Virus record (IMG/VR): IMGVR_UViG_3300042868_004901
Location: 1-22,581 of that record
Source of the DNA: a virus
Length of the DNA: 22,581 bases
Strand: one strand, 5' to 3'
Part shown: positions 7,188 through 11,928 of the stretch, one piece after another
Numbering within the stretch: position 1 is the stretch's first letter
Layout of the letters: each line of letters begins with the position of its first letter
Program-made: the position numbers and the translations under genes
Notes under the pieces: model-generated
Told to the model about the DNA's origin: nothing
The model's input: only the letters and a program-made list of their open reading frames with translations
Databases searched by the model: none

Positions 7188-8206
7188 CTCACAATCCTCG
7201 CGTCAAAAGTTGCGCGCAGCTTCTCCACATACTCATCCCCCAGGCTGCACATCTTGGGGTTCACGAGAATCTCGCGGCTGGTGTAGACGTGCGCATCTCC
7301 TTCACCGTTGGCCACATTACGGCCTTCAATGACGTAGACGGCTGTCCACTGGTCCAGGCCGTCCTTGCGCTCCCAAGGCACCAAATCCGGGTGCAGCACA
7401 TGCGATTCGCACCCTGCGTGTTGTGCTTCCACCGGGATCAGGTCATCCCATCGTGCACAGTGCCATGTTGAATCACTCAGCGCAGAGGAATGGGCGCAGG
7501 TGCGGCAGTTCACTTGCTTCGTCGTCTTGCTTCCAAAGCACTGGTCGTGGCCTGCGCAGTACTTGCATTCGTACCACGTCGGATCCGCGCTCAAAGGCTC
7601 AGGCATGCGGTCAGACAATGCAATCCTGCGGCCCTTGTCCACCAGCTTCTGAGCTGCCGACTTGTCCAAAGCAATACGCTCTGTGTGAATGCGGTCATCG
7701 TCTTTGCAAACCGCCACGTACAACGCCCACTCCAAGCCCATGCCCAACATGTACGCCTGCATCTGCGCCCAGTGCATGGGCTTGGCTTCTTTTACGCCTT
7801 TGGCCCTCAGATCATTGAATGACTTCAATGAATGCGTCTTGAACTCGGCGATGTGCGGCGTCTTCTCCGCCCCTGGCACACCCTTCTCAATCCGAGCATC
7901 AATAGACCCAGAAACATGACAGCCAAACTCAACCCGGCTCTGGCCCTCGCTCGGAGTCCGAACGTCAAGCCCAATAGACCTAAGATCATTGACAATCTGC
8001 TGCTCTTCATTGTGACCTCTGCGAAATAACCGCAACATGCGGCCTGAGAACTTCTCGACAACTGCCCAGCGAAAACTTAGCCACAGCCACCTATCGCATT
8101 TGTGGCCCAGCATCGAGGCGCCCAGGTGGGGCCGAGGTTGCCCTTGGCGCTCCTCGTGTACAACGTCAATCAAAGTTGGTATAGAATCTGTATCAATGTT
8201 TTGCAT
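7184..8206 (-). CDS. PD-(D/E)XK exonuclease, Cas4/RecB-like with probable Fe-S cluster
   Basis: The product is 340 aa, with CGGAGA about 8 bases upstream of ATG 8206. The nuclease core shows RRGHNEEQ (H65, E67), GSIDARIE (D103), AEFKTH (E121-x-K123) and WAQMQAYM (Q148, Y152), matching the H...D...ExK...QxxxY order of Cas4/AddB-type nucleases. One N-terminal Cys (C37 in LGHKCDRW) and three downstream (C214, C217, C223) match the split 4Fe-4S cluster of that group. A second Cys set (C234, C237, C250, C266) follows and may hold zinc. It probably degrades DNA ends to give 3' tails for the Sak4-like recombinase in this operon. The last 100 residues are unassigned. Confidence 0.88.
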   Translation of the reverse strand: MQNIDTDSIPTLIDVVHEERQGQPRPHLGASMLGHKCDRWLWLSFRWAVVEKFSGRMLRLFRRGHNEEQQIVNDLRSIGLDVRTPSEGQSRVEFGCHVSGSIDARIEKGVPGAEKTPHIAEFKTHSLKSFNDLRAKGVKEAKPMHWAQMQAYMLGMGLEWALYVAVCKDDDRIHTERIALDKSAAQKLVDKGRRIALSDRMPEPLSADPTWYECKYCAGHDQCFGSKTTKQVNCRTCAHSSALSDSTWHCARWDDLIPVEAQHAGCESHVLHPDLVPWERKDGLDQWTAVYVIEGRNVANGEGDAHVYTSREILVNPKMCSLGDEYVEKLRATFDARIVR

Positions 8207-8247
8207 GTGCGTGTCTCCGTTTCTGCCCCCCGAAGGCAGTTGCCTTA

Positions 8248-8273
8248 GCCCCTCCTGCGAGGGGCTTTTTTTT
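8248..8273 (+). terminator. Rho-independent terminator facing rightward, against the operon
   Basis: GCCCCTC (8248-8254), loop CTGC, GAGGGGC (8259-8265) and then eight T on the plus strand. A smaller hairpin, AAGGC-AGTT-GCCTT, sits just upstream at 8233-8246. On the minus strand the main hairpin is preceded by A8 but followed by TAAGG, so it would not act as a strong terminator for the leftward genes. No plus-strand gene lies upstream of it for more than 5 kb. It could stop antisense transcription within this operon. Confidence 0.8.
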
Positions 8274-8275
8274 GC

Positions 8276-8785
8276 TTACTTGTTAGCCCACGGAGGGGCA
8301 GCCTTCGGGGGAGCAGCCTGCATCACAGTTGCATTTTTTTCACCCATTGCTATGTGGGCCGATAACACTGAAGGCAAAGCCCCACCTGCCACTGCCTTGA
8401 ACCCCTTCACCTCGTTACGCTCGCCATACTTCTCATCTTCTTTAACGTCGAGCTTTATGACCAGACTGCCGCCAATCAGTTGATCGGTATCAGTAACGCG
8501 CGCAAGCCCAATCGCTCGCATGATGTCGCCTAGTTGTTGACGTCCAATCTCCTCGGCCTTGGGGTTGGGGTTCTTGATGTTGAGGTTGCCGAAGATCACC
8601 CGGCCTTGGTGCGTTGGGCCAGTGATGCTGTACTTGATAGCAATGTATTCGCCAGTCCCTGCCTTGGTCTCCTTGACTTCGGCGCCAGCGATAGTGGCCG
8701 AGTACCAGCCAGCAGGAAGGACACTGTAGTCTTTTGATGCTTGGGGGAGTTCAGAAACGTCAAATGATTGTGAGAGAAATGCCAT
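8276..8785 (-). CDS. DUF669 family phage protein (likely ssDNA-binding)
   Basis: The product is 169 aa, with AAGGA before ATG 8785. Hallmarks: FDVSELP near residue 8, PAGWYSATI, ETKAGTGEYIAIKYSITGPTH, QGRVIFGNLNI and NPNPKAEEIGRQQLGDIMRAIGL, then YGERNEVKGFKAV and a Pro/Ala-rich tail ending PPWANK. These are the motifs of DUF669 (PF05037), proteins encoded beside phage recombinases, for which a single-strand DNA binding role has been proposed. The short proline-rich, Trp-containing tail may dock partners as in SSB proteins. Position downstream of the Sak4-like gene supports an SSB-like job; this is inference. Confidence 0.88.
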   Translation of the reverse strand: MAFLSQSFDVSELPQASKDYSVLPAGWYSATIAGAEVKETKAGTGEYIAIKYSITGPTHQGRVIFGNLNIKNPNPKAEEIGRQQLGDIMRAIGLARVTDTDQLIGGSLVIKLDVKEDEKYGERNEVKGFKAVAGGALPSVLSAHIAMGEKNATVMQAAPPKAAPPWANK

Positions 8786-8787
8786 GA

Positions 8788-8970
8788 TTAATCCTTTTTG
8801 TTTAACAAAACGTCTAAAAATTCTTGCGGAAAAAAATGAATTGGCTTTACTTCTGCACCCAATCCCTTCGGTGGCTCCTTCAAAACAATACGACGAAGAG
8901 TTTGCTCTGAAACAAAATCGTATTGTTCAATCATCCAACCGACTGGAGTTACCGATAGTTCTTCATTCAT
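8788..8970 (-). CDS. Hypothetical small phage protein, 60 aa
   Basis: ATG 8970 lies four bases past the previous stop, with AAGGAAGGG about 10 bases upstream. The sequence contains GWMIEQYDFVSEQTLRRIVL, then a Pro/Gly turn and a hydrophobic C-terminal helix FPQEFLDVLLNKK. It is tightly packed between the DUF7173-like gene and DUF669. No family or function is recognised. Tight spacing on both sides supports that it is a real gene. Confidence 0.6.
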   Translation of the reverse strand: MNEELSVTPVGWMIEQYDFVSEQTLRRIVLKEPPKGLGAEVKPIHFFPQEFLDVLLNKKD

Positions 8971-8973
8971 TTT

Positions 8974-9375
8974 TTAACCCTTCCTTGTGATTGCAAAAGA
9001 TGGCCGTGAAGCCGTGGTGGTGATAGCCTCAAGCAAAGGCCCGGTGATTGATTCGTGCGCCGACTTCCATGCGGACATGTTGATTTCAGGCTTCCAGCGA
9101 AACAAAGAAGAGAGGTGTTCGGTCAGACCGGCTTCCCCTGCAAGAGCCTGTAGCTTATCAGCATTTACCTTGCGGTCAAGGCGCCCAGAGACCTTTATTT
9201 CATACATCCCGGCCGTCTCGGTCTTTGTGCCCTCCAAGTCTTTGGCAATGCCCAGGCACTCGGTGAGTTGATCCTCAATCCTGCGTCGGCGGTCTGTTGC
9301 CGCCTTCTCTTCTTGTTTAGCCACTTCCCACTGGGAGGCTAAGAATAGTGCGTCGGTTTTGATGAAGATGGTCAT
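8974..9375 (-). CDS. DUF7173-like phage protein, 133 aa
   Basis: The start overlaps the upstream stop (ATGA, 9375-9372). The N-terminal half is a charged helix (ASQWEVAKQEEKAATDRRRRIEDQL). It is followed by a beta-rich part (EGTKTETAGMYEIKVSGRLDRKV) and an end containing LTEHLSSLFRWKPEINMSAW and a C-terminal FAITRK strand. The helix-then-sheet layout and the LFRWKPE(I/L)N..AW block are what I recall for DUF7173-type proteins in phage recombination operons. No enzyme motif is seen. A link to exonuclease or recombinase function is suggested only by position. Confidence 0.75.
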   Translation of the reverse strand: MTIFIKTDALFLASQWEVAKQEEKAATDRRRRIEDQLTECLGIAKDLEGTKTETAGMYEIKVSGRLDRKVNADKLQALAGEAGLTEHLSSLFRWKPEINMSAWKSAHESITGPLLEAITTTASRPSFAITRKG

Positions 9376-9701
9376 TCCTTTTCTCCTATGCCGTGTGCGC
9401 GCTCAATGGCGCGGGCGTATGCTCGGTGTGCTGCGTAAATTGGCTTGTGATTGTTTGTTGCCCACTGCTGGTCAGTGATGCGGTCAATCTCTTCATCCGT
9501 CAGACGCTGGCGTGGTTTTTTACTCGATGTCAGATAGCCGGATACCAGATCCGCGAATGCTGTACGCTCGGCTTTTGCAACAAGGTCGGCAAAACGCTCA
9601 AGTTCCTCCTGCGTGATCGTCCAAAATTCGTTATGCCACGCGGGTTTCTTGTCGGGGTCGCAGGCTTGCTGCATTAGCTTGATGATGTCGTCTTTTGTCA
9701 T
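9372..9701 (-). CDS. Phage '(L/P)TDEEI...ARAIERAHGI' family protein, 109 aa
   Basis: The start overlaps the previous gene as ATGA (9701-9698) and the end overlaps the next as ATGA (9375-9372). The N-terminus (MTKDDIIKLMQQACDPDKKPAWHNEFWTITQ) differs from its neighbours. The C-terminal module RQRLTDEEIDRI...ARAIERAHGIGEKE is shared with the genes at 9698-10108 and 6762-7187. It lacks the PVAW/LYTAPP segment of those two. The function is unknown. The mosaic of a shared tail and different heads suggests module shuffling. Confidence 0.75.
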   Translation of the reverse strand: MTKDDIIKLMQQACDPDKKPAWHNEFWTITQEELERFADLVAKAERTAFADLVSGYLTSSKKPRQRLTDEEIDRITDQQWATNNHKPIYAAHRAYARAIERAHGIGEKE

Positions 9702-10108
9702 TTCTCCCCCCCTATGCCATGTGCGCGCTCAATGGCTCGGGCAAATAACAGATCGCCTCCATTCAACTTCAAGTCAACGCCAGCAGACTGCGACAATATC
9801 GCGGCAATCTCCTCATCAGTCAGCGGCTTGGACTGGGGTGGGGATGTGTAGAGGGGAACAAGGTCATAACCAGGAATGTTCGGCTTTTCCTCGCAATCAA
9901 TGATTCGACGAACATGGCGGTCCTTTGCTATTTCGTACCAAGTGAAAATCCACGCAACTGGTTTAAGAGATTGTTCAACATACGCACGAAGCTCTTCGAT
10001 CTCGTCGAGCAGCCGATCTGTAATCATCTGATTCGTGATGATGCCCGTTTGATGATCGGGGTGCGAGTTGCATCGCTCTGCATACGTCTTGATGTCTTCG
10101 TATTTCAT
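9698..10108 (-). CDS. Phage 'PVAW...LYTSPP...RAIERAHGI' family protein, 136 aa
   Basis: The start overlaps the Sak4-like stop (ATGA, 10108-10105), and the upstream GGGGGGGAGG provides a binding site. An N-terminal helical part (MKYEDIKTYAERC, LLDEIEELRAYVEQ) is followed by KPVAWIFTWYEIA, a middle ending VPLYTSPP, then KPLTDEEIAAIL and LLFARAIERAHGIGGEK. It carries all modules of the 141-aa paralogue at 6762-7187. No catalytic motif is visible. The family is common in Betaproteobacteria phages by memory and lacks a known role. Confidence 0.8.
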   Translation of the reverse strand: MKYEDIKTYAERCNSHPDHQTGIITNQMITDRLLDEIEELRAYVEQSLKPVAWIFTWYEIAKDRHVRRIIDCEEKPNIPGYDLVPLYTSPPQSKPLTDEEIAAILSQSAGVDLKLNGGDLLFARAIERAHGIGGEK

Positions 10109-10782
10109 ACCTCCCCCCCAATCTTCGCAATAACAGCCCCAAGGTCAGGACCCTCCCACGCGCCCAGCTTTCCCGAGCGATCCTTAGCCAACCACAGCCC
10201 GTCTGAGTCGCACATCAATGCCCGCTGTGTATTGCCTTCTGCATCGCGTTCAACGCGCAGGGCCAAAACTTCATCAAAAAAATAAGGGAGGGATTGACCT
10301 GTCTTGTTACCCGGCATGCTGGGTGAGTACAGAACCCGGCCCATTTCGTCTTGGGTCTTCTCAAGTTTCGCGGTCATCAGAACGTGGCGCCCGGGCAGGT
10401 CACGAAATGCTCTAATGACATCGGCCATCTGTTCCTGCATTGATCCGTAGGCGGCGCGTGGGTCTTTGTTGTGCTTCTTTTCGTAGTTAAGCACCACCTC
10501 GGCAATTTCGCTGATTGAGTCAATCGCCACTGACTGAAAAGCCTTGGCCTCCTCAGACTTCGTAAGCCATTCATAAGCCTCCCGAAGGGCGTCCATCGAG
10601 TTGATTTCAATGAATGGCACGTCGGCCCCAGCGATTGAAAGCAAGCCGCCTTCGGCCGATAGCACTACAGGGCTGTGTAGCGTAGGAATAAGCGAGGTCT
10701 TGCCTGCGCCACTTTGCCCATAACAAAGAATTTTTACGCCAGAGGCTGCGAGTGATTTGGTGGATTTAAGGTTGATTGCCAT
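10105..10782 (-). CDS. Sak4-like RecA-fold recombinase / AAA_24 ATPase
   Basis: The product is 225 aa. ATG 10782 is preferred over the in-frame TTG 10794; only a weak GAAAG precedes it. Walker A is GQSGAGKT (22-29), Walker B is FQSVAIDSI with D88, and VLMTAKLEK resembles the sensor region. The C-terminus carries SLPYFFDEVLALRVERD and ends DLGAVIAKIGG. This is the AAA_24 (PF13479) pattern of phage nucleotide-binding proteins that includes Sak4 single-strand annealing recombinases, short RecA-core proteins that work with a phage SSB. Here the SSB partner is probably the DUF669 protein. It sits right after a hairpin-rich leader that may attenuate its expression. Confidence 0.87.
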   Translation of the reverse strand: MAINLKSTKSLAASGVKILCYGQSGAGKTSLIPTLHSPVVLSAEGGLLSIAGADVPFIEINSMDALREAYEWLTKSEEAKAFQSVAIDSISEIAEVVLNYEKKHNKDPRAAYGSMQEQMADVIRAFRDLPGRHVLMTAKLEKTQDEMGRVLYSPSMPGNKTGQSLPYFFDEVLALRVERDAEGNTQRALMCDSDGLWLAKDRSGKLGAWEGPDLGAVIAKIGGEV

Positions 10783-10792
10783 ACGTACTTTC

Positions 10793-10888
10793 AAAAAGGC
10801 GCCGGAGGCGCGGGTGGTAGGGGTTCCTGGCGGAACGGGGTAGCGGGGGGCCTTGGCAAGGCCACTCCCTTGTAAGTTGGGAATGGCC
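10793..10888 (-). promoter_or_regulatory. Hairpin-rich leader with terminator-like end before the Sak4-like gene
   Basis: The minus-strand transcript can form, in order: a 10-bp stem with one G-U pair (10888-10879 with 10869-10860, 9-nt loop); a 6-bp stem GGCCTT/AAGGCC (10863-10849) that shares bases 10863-10860 with the first and so excludes it; GTTCC/GGAAC (10836-10823); and GCGCC-TCC-GGCGC (10811-10799), followed by one C and TTTTT (10797-10793). The last is a short intrinsic-terminator shape ending 11 bases before ATG 10782. It may act as an attenuator or partial terminator separating the first two leftward genes from the recombination genes. Function is inferred. Confidence 0.5.
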
Positions 10889-10894
10889 AGTTTT

Positions 10895-11098
10895 TCATTC
10901 AGTGCCCCATTCTTTAATCAGAAGCTTCACTTTTTCTTCAAGGCTTGCCTGACAAAACGCATCTTTGTCCATCAAATGTTCTACGGTCCAAGAACATTCA
11001 CCGTCTGGGGCCAAGTTGTGACACCACAAGCCCCAGTCATCTGCAATGTCCGAATAAGTGGCGTCTGCGTATAAGAAAGGGGAGTTCCAAGGCAACAT
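10895..11098 (-). CDS. Hypothetical phage protein, 67 aa
   Basis: ATG 11098 shares one base with the stop of the upstream gene (TGATG at 11100-11096). The product is acidic and aromatic: WNSPFLYADATYSDIADDWGLWCHN, then GECSWTVEHLMDKDAFC and a C-terminal charged helix. Three Cys are spread along it. No family is recognised. As one of the first two genes after the leftward promoter it would be made earliest, which in phages often means host-interaction or regulatory proteins; this is inference from position only. Confidence 0.6.
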   Translation of the reverse strand: MLPWNSPFLYADATYSDIADDWGLWCHNLAPDGECSWTVEHLMDKDAFCQASLEEKVKLLIKEWGTE

Positions 11099-11283
11099 CA
11101 GAATGCCACCTCGTTTATGAGACAGTCGGTGTAGTTAAATGCGAGGTCAAGGGCCTCGTCCATGTTCTCCACAGTACCGAGCAGGCTGTACTTGCTAGGG
11201 TAGTCTGACGACCAGACCGTAACATAAGCGCCAGTCTTAGAAGCCCAAACTTTGTAAAAGCCGTCTTGATGAATCAGTTCCAT
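11098..11283 (-). CDS. Hypothetical phage protein, 61 aa, first gene of the leftward operon
   Basis: ATG 11283 follows GGAGATAG by a short spacer. The longer open frame reaching 11337 runs into the promoter and is rejected. The product has an N-terminal strand-rich part (FYKVWASKTGAYVTVWSSDYP) and a C-terminal helix (NMDEALDLAFNYTDCLINEV). It looks like a small alpha/beta fold. No family recognised. Its 5' leader starts at the minus-strand promoter about 50 bases upstream, so it should be under the control of the shared operator at 11328-11368. Confidence 0.65.
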   Translation of the reverse strand: MELIHQDGFYKVWASKTGAYVTVWSSDYPSKYSLLGTVENMDEALDLAFNYTDCLINEVAF

Positions 11284-11330
11284 GTCTATCTCCGTTTGGC
11301 TGCTTCGTCGGGGAATCCGTTCAAGCAGTG

Positions 11331-11360
11331 TTGACACTATAGTTCAGTCGGACGTATGAT
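11331..11360 (+). promoter_or_regulatory. Rightward sigma70 promoter
   Basis: TTGACA (11331-11336), an 18-base spacer and TATGAT (11355-11360). It should start transcription near 11367, about 25 bases before the ATG of the HTH gene. The leader lacks a good ribosome binding site. Confidence 0.75.
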
Positions 11361-11365
11361 GTCAA
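11336..11365 (-). promoter_or_regulatory. Leftward sigma70 promoter, face to face with the rightward one
   Basis: On the minus strand TTGACA (11365-11360), an 18-base spacer and TATAGT (11341-11336). The -35 of each promoter touches the -10 of the other, so polymerase can occupy only one at a time. It drives the leftward operon beginning at 11283. Confidence 0.72.
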
Positions 11366-11391
11366 CACCCGAACGCAACTTTTTTAACAAA

Positions 11392-11580
11392 ATGCTTACA
11401 CTTGAATTGATCCGCGAACAGCTTCAGGACCGACGATTGACCGTCATTGCAGAGCGCACAGGCCTGCATCCGAACACTCTGAGGGACATTCGCAACAATG
11501 CTGATTGCAACCCGTCTCATAGAGTCCTGGCGGCGCTGAGTGTTTACTTGACAAATAGCGCAAAAGCAGTGCTTTCCTGA
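11392..11580 (+). CDS. Small HTH (Cro/CI-like) regulator, 62 aa
   Basis: ATG 11392 is chosen because the ORF's earlier ATG codons lie within the promoter -10 region, upstream of the expected transcript start. Residues 15-45 form a helix-turn-helix: RLTVIAERTGLHPNTLRDIRNN, with AERTGLHPNTL as the turn and recognition helix. PSHRVLAALSVYL then packs as the last helix. The size and fold match Cro-like phage regulators of the XRE type. There is no Shine-Dalgarno sequence, so expression may be low. It is placed to bind the inverted repeat at 11328-11368 and choose between leftward and rightward transcription; no target has been shown. Confidence 0.78.
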   Translation: MLTLELIREQLQDRRLTVIAERTGLHPNTLRDIRNNADCNPSHRVLAALSVYLTNSAKAVLS

Positions 11581-11615
11581 TTGCGTTGTCTCTCTTATCC
11601 TGTTAAGGTTTGCAT

Positions 11616-11720
11616 GCCAGACAGTCAAATCCAATAAACCCAGGAGAGAGGGCAGCCCCGTATTGGCGGGGTGTCTGGCGACGGCCCTCTCCCCTGGGTT
11701 TTCTTTCGAAAGCCAGACAT
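11616..11720 (+). ncRNA. C4/CI-like antisense RNA element
   Basis: A long stem pairs 11636-11644 with 11693-11701 and 11646-11653 with 11684-11691 (17 bp, one A/C mismatch). It encloses a CCCCG/CGGGG hairpin (11656-11671) and an exposed segment TGTCTGGC (11672-11679). That segment is complementary to GCCAGACA upstream at 11616-11623 and again at 11712-11719, where the second copy ends on the A of the next gene's ATG. Phage P1 C4 and P4 CI RNAs work in this way: a folded RNA within the transcript pairs with sites by a start codon and represses it. The stem is followed by TTTTCTTT, so it may also terminate. Assignment to the C4 class is inferred from architecture, not from a covariance-model match. 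Confidence 0.55.
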
Positions 11721-11928
11721 GTCCATATCAATCATCCCTGCGGCCCCAGGAATTTACGCCGTTACGCTTGACGAAAAAAATCGCGAACAATTTGAACTTG
11801 TCATTGCTTGGCAAATTGAAGTCGTAGACAAAAAAGACTCAGAATTCTTTGACGACATGACCGTTATCCCTATCGGTTGTGATGATCGAATTACTGGCGC
11901 CATCAGAATAGTTCACGGGAGCGAATGA
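11719..11928 (+). CDS. Hypothetical phage protein, 69 aa, probable target of the C4-like RNA
   Basis: The open frame begins at 11671, inside the RNA hairpin. ATG 11719 is preferred because it directly abuts the second GCCAGACA site, and the protein then starts MSISIIPAAPGIYAV. The product is beta-rich (ELVIAWQIEVVDKK) with DDMTVIPIGCDD and a C-terminal strand IRIVHG. I recall short phage proteins with a 'VVAW.I' strand followed by 'PV....', without function. The ribosome binding site is poor (GAAAG), so translation should be sensitive to RNA structure. The stop overlaps the primase/helicase start region (ATGATG at 11925-11930). Confidence 0.65.
   Translation: MSISIIPAAPGIYAVTLDEKNREQFELVIAWQIEVVDKKDSEFFDDMTVIPIGCDDRITGAIRIVHGSE

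Larger units (their letters stand above)
11328..11368. promoter_or_regulatory. Operator candidate: 9-bp inverted repeat enclosing divergent promoters
   Basis: GTGTTGACA (11328-11336) and TGTCAACAC (11360-11368) form a perfect 9-bp inverted repeat with 32 bp between half-site centres, about three helical turns. Each arm contains the -35 hexamer of one promoter. A dimeric or looping repressor on both arms would block both promoters; the adjacent HTH gene is the natural candidate. Confidence 0.6.

Noticed and set aside
11356-11391. Upstream start codons for the HTH gene
   Set aside because: They lie in the -10 box and at the expected transcript start of the rightward promoter, so they would not be translated from it.
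11581-11609. Possible extra promoter TTGCGT-N17-TAAGGT before the C4-like RNA
   Set aside because: Only about half of the positions match consensus in each box, and the strong promoter at 11331 can already transcribe the region.
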